49,133 bases of DNA. Source: Stieleria tagensis (GTDB lineage: Bacteria; Planctomycetota; Planctomycetia; Pirellulales; Pirellulaceae). The DNA is taken from assembly GCF_024129865.1 (NCBI RefSeq), contig NZ_JAMYFE010000043.1, positions 1 through 49,133 of the forward strand, read 5' to 3'. The notes beneath the pieces were generated by a model. The model ran no database searches, was not told where the DNA came from, and worked only from the letters and a program-made list of their open reading frames with translations. Of this stretch, positions 9,531 through 18,309 are shown piece after piece. Made by a program: the position numbers and the translations under genes. Within the stretch, counting starts at the first letter, position 1; each line of letters starts with the position of its first letter.

Positions 9531-9776
9531 GGTGCAACGCAGTCGGCGGAGCGAACGTGGAGTCCTTGGGCGGTGTCAGCTAGGATTGTAACGATGCTGG
9601 GGCGATCAGATAGTCGCCCCACGCTGCGGCAGCCCGTGCTGCGGCAGCCAGCACAGCTGAGCCCAGCGGGTCGACGCCTGATCATGACGGCTGCGAGTGA
9701 TTATGGTTTGCCGGTCGTCCTGTTTCTGCGATTCCGCCCGATTTGCTCTCTCGCCTTTTCCATAAAGCCGCCAATC

Positions 9777-11576
9777 ATGATCTGGGAAGCCTGGTTTTCG
9801 CTCGCCGTCGCCGCCGGCTTGCTAGTGAGTTTGGCATTTCGGCTCGGCCCGACGGATCTGTTGTCGATGGCGTTTCTGGCGTTGCTGGTGGTCGTCCAAG
9901 ACCTGACCGGCAGCCCCTCACTGCCGGATCCGGCAGCCGCGGTGGCGGGATTTGGCAACCAAGGCTTGTTGACGATCGGGCTGTTGTTCGCCGTCGTGTC
10001 GGGATTGGAGATGACCGGCGGAAATAAATTGGCCACCGGCTGGTTTTTAGATCAAGCCAAAACGTTCCGTGATGCCCAGCTGCGAATTTTATTGCCGGTC
10101 GCAGCGGTCAGTGGCTTTTTGAACAACACACCCGTCGTCGCGGCACTGATGCCGATCGTCGACGATGTTTGCAAACGTGTCGGAGCCAGCCCCAGTCGGC
10201 TGCTGTTGCCGCTTTCCTATGCCGCGATCCTTGGCGGCATGTGCACCGTGATGGGCACCAGTACCAATCTGATCGTCCGCGAAGAGTACGCGGCACATGG
10301 TGGGCATGCGATCGGATTTTTTGCACCGGCATGGGTCGGCATCCCGGCTGCGATCCTGGGGGTCGCCTACATGGTGCTGTGCTCGGAAAAATTGATCCCG
10401 TCGCGTCGGCCCGCTGTCAGTGTCAGCGACGATCCCAAAAAATACACCGTCGAAATGCAGGTCGACCCGAATGGTCCGTTGGTCGGCAAAACCATCGAAG
10501 ACGCCGGGCTGCGAAGTCTGCCTGGGTTGTACTTGGCAGAAATCCAACGTGGCGGCAGTGTGGTCCCCGGCAAACCGACCGAACGGTTACAGGCCGATGA
10601 CGCATTGATCCTGGTCGGTGCGTTGGACACGGTTGTCGATCTGCGAAAAATCCGTGGCTTGTTAACACCCGATGACCAGGGCCGAAAATTGGAGATTCCG
10701 GCTTGGCGGCGAACGCTGATCGAAGCCGTGGTCAGCTCCCGTTGCTCGCTGTTGGGCAAGACGATTCGCGAGGGCCGGTTCCGCAGCAATTACAACGCCG
10801 CGGTGGTCGCAGTGGCCCGCGGCGACCGTCGACTGTCAGGCAAAATCGGCGACGTGCGTTTGGAAACCGGTGACGTGCTGTTGCTAGAAGCCTCGCCATC
10901 GTTTCTGCACCGCGCGAAAGAACTGAGAGACTTTTATCTGGTCAGCCGCGTCGCGTCCGATTCGATTCGCCGCCACGATCGGGCCTGGCATGCCATCGTG
11001 ATCATGGTCGGCATGGTGCTGATTGCCGCGTTCAATATCACATCGATCCTGTCCGCCGCGATGGCTGCCGCGATCGCAATGATCCTGTTTCGTTGTTGCA
11101 CCAGCAACGAAGCCCGCCGCGCCATCGATTGGCGAATCCTGATCGTGATCGGTGCGACAATCGGTATCGGCAAAGCCCTGCATCAAAGCGGAGCCGCTGA
11201 CAGCATGGCGACATCACTGATCGGTTTGGCACAGGGAAATCCCTACCTGTCACTGGCGCTGGTCTATCTGGTCACGATGCTGTGCACCGAGATGATCACC
11301 AATACCGCCGCGGCACTGATCATGTTGACCGTCGCGGTCGGCTCGGCCGAAGCACTGGGGGTGGATGAACTGCCGTTTGTCATCGCGGTCATGATCGCCG
11401 CCTCGGCCAGTTTCCTGACCCCGTTCGGCTATCAAACGAATTTGATGGTGTACACCGTTGGCGGCTATCGGGTCAGCGACTACTTCCGGTTCGGATTGCC
11501 ATTGTCGTTGATCGTGTTTGCCGTCGCCATGACGGTGATCCCCTGGGCGTTTCCGTTCGCCCCGATTGCCAACTAA
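9777..11576 (+). CDS. SLC13/DASS-type anion symporter with two TrkA-C (RCK_C) domains
   Basis: This inner-membrane carrier of the SLC13 permease family is likely sodium-coupled and moves sulfate, dicarboxylates or a similar anion. From the ATG at 9777 it is 599 residues. The frame is open from 9483, but the extra residues are polar, cross the divergent promoter region and are probably untranslated. Hydrophobic helices fill residues 1-205 and about 400-599. Two TrkA-C modules lie between them (about 222-290 and 308-378, with GPLVGKTIEDAGLRSL and SLLGKTIREGRFRSNY), the usual arrangement in this subgroup. FLNNTPVVAALMPIV and MITNTAAALIML are the repeated helix-hairpin motifs. The substrate is unknown, although a sulfatase lies far downstream in the window. 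Confidence 0.88.
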   Translation: MIWEAWFSLAVAAGLLVSLAFRLGPTDLLSMAFLALLVVVQDLTGSPSLPDPAAAVAGFGNQGLLTIGLLFAVVSGLEMTGGNKLATGWFLDQAKTFRDAQLRILLPVAAVSGFLNNTPVVAALMPIVDDVCKRVGASPSRLLLPLSYAAILGGMCTVMGTSTNLIVREEYAAHGGHAIGFFAPAWVGIPAAILGVAYMVLCSEKLIPSRRPAVSVSDDPKKYTVEMQVDPNGPLVGKTIEDAGLRSLPGLYLAEIQRGGSVVPGKPTERLQADDALILVGALDTVVDLRKIRGLLTPDDQGRKLEIPAWRRTLIEAVVSSRCSLLGKTIREGRFRSNYNAAVVAVARGDRRLSGKIGDVRLETGDVLLLEASPSFLHRAKELRDFYLVSRVASDSIRRHDRAWHAIVIMVGMVLIAAFNITSILSAAMAAAIAMILFRCCTSNEARRAIDWRILIVIGATIGIGKALHQSGAADSMATSLIGLAQGNPYLSLALVYLVTMLCTEMITNTAAALIMLTVAVGSAEALGVDELPFVIAVMIAASASFLTPFGYQTNLMVYTVGGYRVSDYFRFGLPLSLIVFAVAMTVIPWAFPFAPIAN

Positions 11577-11893
11577 CGGACAACACCGCAATTGGCGCCC
11601 CATCTCGAACGAACATGCGTTTTGAAGCCAGCGCTCTTACCGTAAACCGACGCGTCAGTTTTGAAGTTGCGCTTTTATGGTAACCCGACGCGTGAGCGAG
11701 GGATTTAGCCAGTTAACGGGATCCCTCTCTCACGCTTCGGGTTACCAAAAAACAATCTGTTAGGCGACAGCCCAACTTCAGCTCACCGGCCAGCGAGGGA
11801 CCGAACGTGTCAGCGGGGCGGCGATGTATCTAGTACCCAAGGAAGACAGGATTCCTGGGGTTTGCCCCACCCACTTTGAATCCCCAATAGGCA
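11577..11893. other. Gene-free spacer carrying repeat copy B
   Basis: About 317 bases after the SLC13 gene hold no gene. The central part is the tandem module plus hairpin repeat described at 11619-11746. The remainder (11747-11893) shows nothing recognisable except the likely promoter of the small gene at 11894. Confidence 0.6.
11619..11746. repeat. Dispersed hairpin repeat, copy B (complete)
   Basis: Two tandem modules of about 38 bases (starting near 11619 and 11657; shared cores TTTTGAAG, GCGCT and CCGACGCGT) lead into a long inverted repeat. The left arm is 11679-11704 and the right arm 11721-11746. They are complementary at 24 of 26 positions, with a 16-base loop. The element is intergenic, follows the SLC13 stop by about 40 bases, and is closely related to copies at 20152/21952 and 25540-25650. 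The structure resembles REP/BIME or MITE-like sequences rather than a rho-independent terminator, because no T-tract follows. Confidence 0.85.
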
Positions 11894-12232
11894 ATGGATA
11901 TGGCTAAGTATTACGTTCAATCTGGCACACTACGAACCACCGTCGAAGCCGAATCGAGTCGCAAAGCGGCTTTATGGGCGGTTCACCAAGCGATGCAGCA
12001 GGTGCTGCCGGTGGATGACAATGACCAAACGACGCCGACTTCCAAAACTGAATCGGCTGCGGCAGCCGGCGTGCGTGTGATGGACCAAGTCGTTCGTGTC
12101 AGCCAGCTCGGATTTGACGCCGGTGACACCCGCACGTTGTCGACGATGGATGTCGTTCGCGAGTGGAACGACATGTTTTCAGCGCTGGATCGATTGCAGC
12201 GGATGCTGCACGAAGGCGTGACGGCCGCCTAA
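11894..12232 (+). CDS. Small conserved-looking hypothetical protein
   Basis: This 112-residue soluble protein has no recognised domain. It begins MDMAKYYVQSGTLRTTVEAE, so the ATG at 11900 is an equally good start. The first 35 residues suggest a short beta-strand pair followed by a helix (SRKAALWAVHQAMQQVL). A polar linker follows (about 40-60), then a second strand-helix section ending LDRLQRMLHEGV. Codon use is like that of its neighbours, and there is no signal peptide or membrane helix. It lies 14 bases from the end of prfB on the opposite strand. The function is unknown. Confidence 0.7.
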   Translation: MDMAKYYVQSGTLRTTVEAESSRKAALWAVHQAMQQVLPVDDNDQTTPTSKTESAAAAGVRVMDQVVRVSQLGFDAGDTRTLSTMDVVREWNDMFSALDRLQRMLHEGVTAA

Positions 12233-12246
12233 CGGGCATGCCGGGA

Positions 12247-13368
12247 TCAATCGTCGTCGCCAACTGCGACAGCGCCGCCGGCCCGCCAACGCAGAAACGA
12301 ATCCAAGAAGCCCTGCAACTCGCTGCCATCGATGACGCTGTTGAAATTGCCCACGTAGTGACCAGTGCGGGCATCTTTAACGCGTTGGTCGGGGTGCAAA
12401 AAGTAATTGCGAATTTGGCTGCCGAATCCGGTTCGGGCCTGGGTCATGTACTTTTTGGCTTCCTCGGCCTCGCGTTTTTCCTCTTCCAGACGCGCCATTT
12501 TGGCTCGCAGCATTTTCCAGGCGGTCGCCCGGTTTTGGTGCTGGCTACGCTCGTTCTGGCACTGCACGACGGTGTTGGTCGGAAAGTGGGTCAACCGAAT
12601 CGCGCTGTCGGTTTTGTTGACGTGCTGTCCGCCAGCGCCACCGGCCCGATAACGGTCTTCGCGGACGTCTTTTTCTTGGATATCGATCTCGATCGAATCG
12701 TCGATTTCCGGTGAAACGTTGACGGCGGCAAAACTGGTTTGGCGTTTGCCTTCGCTATTGAACGGGCTGATCCGAACCAGCCGGTGCATTCCTTGTTCGC
12801 CTTTGAGATAGCCATAGGCCATCGGGCCGCGAATGGCGATCGAGGCGCTGTTGATGCCGGCTTCTTCGTTGTCGTGTCGATCGAGCAACTCGATTTTGTA
12901 ATCTTGGCCGACGGCCCAGGCCGAGTACATCCGCAGCATGATGTCGGCCCAGTCATTGGCGTCGGTGCCGCCGTCGCGGGCGTTGATCGTCAAAATTGCT
13001 CCGGCGCCGTCATTGGGGCCACTCAGCAGGGCTTTTAGCTCCAATTCGTCGAGGATGTTTTCCAGCCGTTCGAGCTCGCCGGCGACCTCTTCGGCGATCG
13101 ATTCATCCTCATCGGCCATCTCCATCAGCGCGCTCAAATCCCCAACGCTGCTGGACAATTCGTTCATCGGGCCGACAATGACCTTCAAAGCCTTTAATTT
13201 GCCGACGGTGATTTGTGCCGATTCGTTATCATCCCAAAAGCCGGGCTCGGCCATCTGGGCTTCGATTTGTTTGATTTGCTTCGCTTTGCCCTGGTAGTCC
13301 AGCGACTCGGCGAGCTGTTTCAGACGTTTTTTGATCGTTTCACTGCGCTGAACCAATTCCGCGTCCAT
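12247..13368 (-). CDS. prfB: Peptide chain release factor 2
   Basis: RF2 (373 residues) recognises UGA and UAA stop codons and triggers peptidyl-tRNA hydrolysis on the ribosome. The stop-codon recognition tripeptide SPF occurs in MHRLVRISPFNSEGKRQTSF. The catalytic GGQ motif is in YRAGGAGGQHVNKTDSAIRL, near residue 245. A coiled-coil domain 1 occupies about residues 1-110. In many bacteria prfB contains an in-frame UGA read by +1 frameshifting. Here the matching place (QLAESLDYQGK) is read straight through with no internal stop, so that autoregulatory switch is missing. It is divergent from mnmA with 72 bases between the starts. Confidence 0.97.
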   Translation of the reverse strand: MDAELVQRSETIKKRLKQLAESLDYQGKAKQIKQIEAQMAEPGFWDDNESAQITVGKLKALKVIVGPMNELSSSVGDLSALMEMADEDESIAEEVAGELERLENILDELELKALLSGPNDGAGAILTINARDGGTDANDWADIMLRMYSAWAVGQDYKIELLDRHDNEEAGINSASIAIRGPMAYGYLKGEQGMHRLVRISPFNSEGKRQTSFAAVNVSPEIDDSIEIDIQEKDVREDRYRAGGAGGQHVNKTDSAIRLTHFPTNTVVQCQNERSQHQNRATAWKMLRAKMARLEEEKREAEEAKKYMTQARTGFGSQIRNYFLHPDQRVKDARTGHYVGNFNSVIDGSELQGFLDSFLRWRAGGAVAVGDDD

Positions 13369-13440
13369 CAGTGATCACATCCTTTTCGTCACTACGACGA
13401 ATATTTGGTCCGAAAAGAAAATTCAGGTTAAAAACTATAC
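13369..13440. promoter_or_regulatory. Divergent prfB/mnmA promoter region
   Basis: This 72-base AT-rich spacer separates two divergent start codons and must hold promoters for both genes. Short inverted repeats are visible: CTTTTCG near 13382 with CGAAAAG near 13412, and CGTC/GACG around 13387-13399. The mnmA ATG follows AAAACTATAC with no clear ribosome-binding site, so leaderless or weakly initiated translation is possible. Exact promoter boxes cannot be assigned. Confidence 0.4.
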
Positions 13441-14607
13441 ATGGCACGCGTGGTTCTGGCGATGAGTGGCGGAGTCGATTCCAGTGTCGCGGCACACCTG
13501 TTGGTGGATGCCGGGCACGAGGTGATCGGCGTGTTCATGCGGCACGGCGAAGAATCCAGCGAAGTCTGCCAGGTTCAACCCGGTCAGGCGGATGCATCGC
13601 TGCCCGTATTAGGGGGGCTGCTGCCAGGCCGGGCCGATCACAAACAGGGCTGCTGCACCGCCAGTGATGCCGCCGACGCCAAACGCGTGGCTGCCAAGTT
13701 CGGTATCCCCTTTTACGCCTTGGATTTGCAAGCCGACTTTCGCCGCATCGTTGACTATTTTGTCGATGACTACTTGAACGGCCGTACCCCCAACCCCTGC
13801 GTCAAATGCAACCACTGGATCAAATTCGGGCGGCTATTTGACTATGCCGACGGCGTGCAAGCCGACTTTGTCGCCACCGGACACTATGCGCGGATGATCA
13901 ACGGCACGCTGCACCGCGGTTTGGACGGTCACAAAGACCAATCGTATGCGCTGTTTGGGATCCGCCCCGATCGTTTGCCACGGATGATGTTGCCGGTCGG
14001 TGATTTCGAAAAAACCGAAATCCGCCGCATCGCCGCCGGGCTGGACCTGGGCGTGGCGGGCAAACGCGACAGCCAAGAAATCTGTTTCGTCACCCAAGGC
14101 CACCACAGCGATTTTGTCAAATCCCGGCGACCGGAATTGGTCGGCACCACGGCCGGCGAATTTGTCACCACCGATGGCGCCGTCGTCGGCCAGCACAACG
14201 GCTTTGAAGCCTTCACCGTCGGACAACGCAAAGGACTGGGGATCGCGCTGGGAACACCTCACTTTGTCGTCCGCATCGAACCGGACACCAATCGCGTCGT
14301 GCTAGGTGATAAAGCGGCCCTCGCGCGCAACCAATTGATCGCCGCTGATGCCAACTGGTTGATCGATCCGGCGCAATTGGCAACGCTACAAGACACATCG
14401 CACCCCGCTTCGCCACTATCGGTTCAGATCCGCTACAACGGCTCCCCCGAACCGGCGCGGGTGCACGTCGACCCGACAGCGCCGGAATCGTTTTCGGTCG
14501 TGTTTGACGATCCCGTCGACGCCGTCGCACCGGGCCAAGCCGCGGTGGTCTATCACGGCACTCAAGTCCTGGGTGGCGGCTGGATTGAATCGGCGACGGA
14601 TGTCTGA
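13441..14607 (+). CDS. mnmA: tRNA-specific 2-thiouridylase MnmA
   Basis: MnmA (388 residues) installs the 2-thio group on U34 of Lys, Glu and Gln tRNAs, using ATP and persulfide sulfur. The PP-loop SGGVDSS is at residues 9-15. The two catalytic cysteines lie in NPCVKCN (about residue 122) and in QEICFV (about 217). The region after GVFMRHGEE carries a longer insert than in E. coli (about residues 38-72, with a GCC dipeptide) before the CTASDAADAKRVA stretch. FATGHYARM-type and GHKDQSYALFGI motifs complete the tRNA and nucleotide sites. The C-terminal beta-barrel is present, so the gene looks intact. It is followed after about 85 bases by xseB on the same strand. Confidence 0.96.
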   Translation: MARVVLAMSGGVDSSVAAHLLVDAGHEVIGVFMRHGEESSEVCQVQPGQADASLPVLGGLLPGRADHKQGCCTASDAADAKRVAAKFGIPFYALDLQADFRRIVDYFVDDYLNGRTPNPCVKCNHWIKFGRLFDYADGVQADFVATGHYARMINGTLHRGLDGHKDQSYALFGIRPDRLPRMMLPVGDFEKTEIRRIAAGLDLGVAGKRDSQEICFVTQGHHSDFVKSRRPELVGTTAGEFVTTDGAVVGQHNGFEAFTVGQRKGLGIALGTPHFVVRIEPDTNRVVLGDKAALARNQLIAADANWLIDPAQLATLQDTSHPASPLSVQIRYNGSPEPARVHVDPTAPESFSVVFDDPVDAVAPGQAAVVYHGTQVLGGGWIESATDV

Positions 14608-14691
14608 GGGCCTGGGTTGCGAAACACGGCACCGGCTTTAACACTAACGCTTGATTCCCCTACCGCGACGAATCCTCAGCGAGCGAGACAG

Positions 14692-15078
14692 ATGGCAAAG
14701 AAAAAGCGAACGGATGCGGACAAGTCCGACCAGAAAGACGCTCGCGAAGTGGATTTCGAAGCCGCCTTGGCGGAGGTCGAACAGGTGGTCGAGCAACTCG
14801 AAAGTGGCGCATTGGGGCTGTCCGATTCGCTGGTTCAATACGAGCGTGGAATTCAAAAGATCAAGCAGTGCCACCAGGTGCTCGAGCAAGCCGAGCGAAA
14901 AATTGCGGTGTTGACCGCGGTCGACGAAGACGGCACCCCATCGGTGGAGCCCGTCGAGACCGGGATCCGCAGTAGTCGTCCCAAAGGCGACACTAGTGGA
15001 AAGACACGGGCAAAAAGGGTGCCAAAGACGCCCTCCCCCCCGATTAACGACGTGGACGAATCGGACGGGCTTTTTTAG
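14692..15078 (+). CDS. xseB: Exodeoxyribonuclease VII small subunit
   Basis: XseB binds the large subunit XseA to form exonuclease VII, which degrades single-stranded DNA to oligonucleotides. From the ATG at 14692 it is 128 residues. The family core is DFEAALAEVEQVVEQLESGALGLSDSLVQYERG followed by the helix ending ERKIAVLT (about residues 15-75). A lysine-rich, probably disordered tail of about 45 residues follows, making it longer than the usual 80 or so residues. The reading frame is open from 14617, but the upstream residues do not fit the family. No xseA gene lies in the window. It precedes ispA by 14 bases in an xseB-ispA-dxs order common in bacteria. Confidence 0.92.
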   Translation: MAKKKRTDADKSDQKDAREVDFEAALAEVEQVVEQLESGALGLSDSLVQYERGIQKIKQCHQVLEQAERKIAVLTAVDEDGTPSVEPVETGIRSSRPKGDTSGKTRAKRVPKTPSPPINDVDESDGLF

Positions 15079-15092
15079 ACTCTATCATATCG

Positions 15093-16232
15093 GTGTTGAT
15101 CCGATCCCCACTCTCGTTGCCCGTGTCCGATTTGCCTGCTTTGCCAACCGACCGCCCTGAAACGCTGGAATCTGCGCCAAAACGCTCTGACGCCGCCTCA
15201 ACAGCGGGTGCGCAGCCGCCGGCGAAATCCGCTGCGATAACGGCTGCGCTCAGTGATTTGTTGCCTTCGATTGAACAGGCACTCCAGCAGGCCTGCCAGT
15301 TCGGCCCGGGATGCCCGCAACGATTGGGCGACGCCATCCGCTACGCTGTTTTGGCACCCGGCAAACGGCTCCGTCCGGCGCTGGTGCTGATGGCTGCCGA
15401 GGCTTGCGGGGGCACTCACGCGGCCGCCATGCCTGGGGCAGTGGCCGTCGAAATGATCCACGCCTACTCGTTGATCCACGACGATTTGCCGGCGATGGAC
15501 GATGACGATTTGCGCCGCGGGCGGCCCACCGTTCACATTGAGTTTGATGAAGCCACCGCGATCCTGGCCGGCGACGCGCTGCAACCGCTGGCGATCGCCC
15601 ACCTGTGCCGGCACGTCACTGACCCAGCCCGCGCCGCTCAAGCCGTACAGATCCTGGCCACCGCCGCCGGCCCCGAACACTTGGTCGGTGGTCAGGCAGA
15701 CGATTTGGCCGCCGAATCCGGACCGCCGCCTCAGACCGACAGCAGCGACGTCGAGGGTGCCGATGAACAGGTCGCGGCGTCAAACCGTATTCAATCCAAT
15801 CCGATTGAATCCGACGTCGAACTGATCCAGCGTTGGGGTGGTACGCATCGGGCGCTGGAATTTCTGGAGTCGATTCATCGGCGAAAGACCGGTGCCCTGT
15901 TTGCCGCTTCACTGGACTTGGGCGCTGTGCTGAGCGATGCGAGCGATTCACAACGCGCCGCACTGGCGGCTTATGCCGCGGACATCGGACTCGCGTTCCA
16001 AGTCGTTGACGATTTACTAGATCACACCGCAGACGAAACCCGAATGGGAAAGCGTGTCGGCAAAGACGCCGGACGTGGCAAATTGACTTATCCCGGTTTG
16101 ATGGGCATCGACCAAGCCCGTGTCCGAGCCGCCGAGTTGATCGAATCGGCACAACAACACACGACCCCGTTTGGCTCCGCCGCAGGGCGATTGAACCAGC
16201 TAGCTCACTATGTACTCCAACGCTCGCACTAG
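15093..16232 (+). CDS. ispA: Polyprenyl synthetase (farnesyl/geranylgeranyl diphosphate synthase)
   Basis: This trans-prenyltransferase condenses IPP with allylic diphosphates to make C15 or C20 precursors. It has 379 residues from a GTG start. The first aspartate-rich motif is HDDLPAMDDDDLRRGRPTVH (about residues 129-148) and the second is VVDDLLDHTADETRMGKRVG, followed by KDAGRGKLTYP. The FARM and the preceding residues resemble IspA-type synthases, but chain length cannot be read reliably. Two unusual parts are a disordered N-terminus of about 45 residues and an acidic, Gln/Ser-rich insert of about 35 residues after GGQADDLAAE (about 205-240). The next gene, dxs, supplies the same pathway. 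Confidence 0.92.
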   Translation: MLIRSPLSLPVSDLPALPTDRPETLESAPKRSDAASTAGAQPPAKSAAITAALSDLLPSIEQALQQACQFGPGCPQRLGDAIRYAVLAPGKRLRPALVLMAAEACGGTHAAAMPGAVAVEMIHAYSLIHDDLPAMDDDDLRRGRPTVHIEFDEATAILAGDALQPLAIAHLCRHVTDPARAAQAVQILATAAGPEHLVGGQADDLAAESGPPPQTDSSDVEGADEQVAASNRIQSNPIESDVELIQRWGGTHRALEFLESIHRRKTGALFAASLDLGAVLSDASDSQRAALAAYAADIGLAFQVVDDLLDHTADETRMGKRVGKDAGRGKLTYPGLMGIDQARVRAAELIESAQQHTTPFGSAAGRLNQLAHYVLQRSH

Positions 16233-16260
16233 AGTGGTTGGAAGGGACGACGCAGCGACG

Positions 16261-18186
16261 ATGACCGACACACAGGACGACGAATTGAACGAGCCGAAAC
16301 ATCCGCTCCTGGCTAGCTTGACCGATGCCACCGGGTTGCGGAATTTCTCGCCGGATCAACTGGACGCCACAGCCGCTGAAATCCGTGACGTGCTGTGCAA
16401 TCTGTTGGCCACACGCACCGCCCACTTTGCATCCAACCTGGGTGTCGTTGAATTGTGCCTGGCCCTGCACAGTGAATTCGATTTTCGCACCGATCGATTG
16501 ATCTGGGACACCGGTCACCAAATCTATCCGCATAAATTGGTCACCGGACGCTATGCGGAATTCCCCTCGATCCGCACCCAAGGCGGATTGATGGGCTATC
16601 CCAATCCGGCCGAAAGCGAATACGACCTGTTCATGACCGGTCACGCCGGTTGCAGCGTCAGCACCGCAGTCGGGCTGCGCAGCGGTGATCTGATGGTCGG
16701 CCAAGCGGATCGCCGCACGGTTGCTGTGATCGGTGACGGAGCATTCCCCAGTGGCATCGTGTTCGAAGCTCTGAACAACGCCGGCGAATTGGAAGACGAC
16801 CTGACCATCGTCTTGAACGACAACAAAATGTCGATCTGCCCCCGCGTCGGCGCCGTCGCCGGATACCTGGACCGCCTGCGCAGTAATCCCTACTACACGG
16901 GATTGAAAAGCGAAGTAGGTAAATTGCTGGAACAGATTCCGATGTTCGGTGATCCCGCCGAACGGTTCTTGGCTCAGATGAAAGAGGGCGTGAAAGCCGG
17001 CTTGCTGGGCGGCATGCTGTTCGAGGAACTCAACATTCGCTACGTCGGTCCGATCGATGGGCATGACATCGGGCTGATGCGCAAGTATCTGGCGATGGTC
17101 CGCGAGATGAGCGGGCCGGTACTGCTGCATGTGGTGACCGAAAAAGGGCACGGCTACAAACCTGCTGCCGCCGACCCAGTGTTCTTTCACACCCCGCCGG
17201 CATTTGAAGATCAAGACGGCAGACCGGTCACGCGCAGCAGCGATGGATTGCCGGCTTTCACCGTCCATGCCCGCAATGCGATCAGCGAAGCGCTCGCGGC
17301 TGACGAAAAGGTGTCTGTGATCACCGCGGCGATGTGCCAAGGCAACAAACTGGAACCGGTTCGGGAAAAATTCCCCAAGCAGTTCTTTGACGTCGGCATT
17401 TGCGAATCGCACGCGGTCGCCTTCGCCGCGGGTCAATGCAAATCCGGCGCGCGACCGATCGTTGATATCTACAGCACGTTCCTGCAGCGCAGTTACGACC
17501 AGATTTTCCAAGAGGTTTCGCTACAGGACCTGCCGGTTGTGTTCCTGCTGGATCGCGCCGGATTGACCGGCCCCGACGGGCCGACCCACCACGGGATCTA
17601 TGACGTCGGCTACATGCGAATGTTCCCCAACATGGTGGTGATGGCCCCCGGCTATGCAGAGGAACTGGGCATGATGCTGCGAACCGCATTGGCGCATAAT
17701 CACCCCTGCAGCATTCGTTATCCGAAAGCATCCGCGTTGCAGCGTGACACTGGGATCGCGGATATCGAGATCGGCAAAAGCGAGACCATTCGCAGCGGAA
17801 GCGACGGCACGATCGTCGCATTTGGCGCAATGCTGGAAAACGCTTTGGCCGCGGCCGAACTGCTGTCCGGCGAACTGGATGTGACCGTCATCAATGCCCG
17901 CTTCGTCAAACCGATCGACACCGACATGGTTCGCCAGTCCGTCGAAACGGGCCGCTTCGTGCTGACGGTCGAGGAAAACGCGATGATGGGTGGATTCGGG
18001 TCGGCGTTCCTGGAGTCTGCCACCGAGCAACGACTGGACACTCGCAATGTTCAAATCCTAGGTCTGCCCGACCATTTCGTCGAACACGGTGACCGAAATG
18101 ATTTGCTGGACCAAAACGGGCTTAGCCCCAACGCCATCGCGGACCGCTGCCGCGAAGCCGCTTTGGCAACTTCGTCCACCTTTTAA
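16261..18186 (+). CDS. dxs: 1-deoxy-D-xylulose-5-phosphate synthase
   Basis: DXS condenses pyruvate and glyceraldehyde-3-phosphate in the first step of the MEP isoprenoid pathway and uses thiamine diphosphate and Mg2+. From the ATG at 16261 it is 641 residues, a normal length. An in-frame ATG at 16210 would overlap ispA by 23 bases. The thiamine-diphosphate motif runs from GDGAFPSG to NDNKMS (about residues 158-190). Other conserved parts are WDTGHQIYPHKLVTGR, FMTGHAGCSVSTAVGL and the transketolase pyrimidine domain with DVGICESHAVAFAAGQ. The C-terminal transketolase domain is complete. It is co-directional with ispA and nadK. Confidence 0.96.
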   Translation: MTDTQDDELNEPKHPLLASLTDATGLRNFSPDQLDATAAEIRDVLCNLLATRTAHFASNLGVVELCLALHSEFDFRTDRLIWDTGHQIYPHKLVTGRYAEFPSIRTQGGLMGYPNPAESEYDLFMTGHAGCSVSTAVGLRSGDLMVGQADRRTVAVIGDGAFPSGIVFEALNNAGELEDDLTIVLNDNKMSICPRVGAVAGYLDRLRSNPYYTGLKSEVGKLLEQIPMFGDPAERFLAQMKEGVKAGLLGGMLFEELNIRYVGPIDGHDIGLMRKYLAMVREMSGPVLLHVVTEKGHGYKPAAADPVFFHTPPAFEDQDGRPVTRSSDGLPAFTVHARNAISEALAADEKVSVITAAMCQGNKLEPVREKFPKQFFDVGICESHAVAFAAGQCKSGARPIVDIYSTFLQRSYDQIFQEVSLQDLPVVFLLDRAGLTGPDGPTHHGIYDVGYMRMFPNMVVMAPGYAEELGMMLRTALAHNHPCSIRYPKASALQRDTGIADIEIGKSETIRSGSDGTIVAFGAMLENALAAAELLSGELDVTVINARFVKPIDTDMVRQSVETGRFVLTVEENAMMGGFGSAFLESATEQRLDTRNVQILGLPDHFVEHGDRNDLLDQNGLSPNAIADRCREAALATSSTF

Positions 18187-18309
18187 ACACCAATCTGTTG
18201 CTCGGTTGCCCCGGATTACTCCTGATCCAGCTACAGTGATCAAATTGGAATCGGCAGCGACGCTGTTTCCCACTTGGCACTTCACTCCTGTCTCTGGGCG
18301 CGGCCCGAA

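Noticed and set aside
9483-9776. Longer N-terminus for the SLC13 carrier
   Set aside because: The added residues are polar and low-complexity (repeated LRQP units), overlap the start of the divergent kinase gene, and precede the first membrane helix without a good ribosome-binding site.
11679-11746. Hairpin repeat as an ordinary transcription terminator
   Set aside because: No T-tract follows the right arm, copies are nearly identical over long arms at unrelated loci, and tandem modules precede them.
15616-17511. A 631-codon open frame antisense to ispA and dxs
   Set aside because: It covers two well-identified genes on the other strand, has no recognisable domain, and its composition is what codon bias in GC-rich genes produces on the opposite strand.
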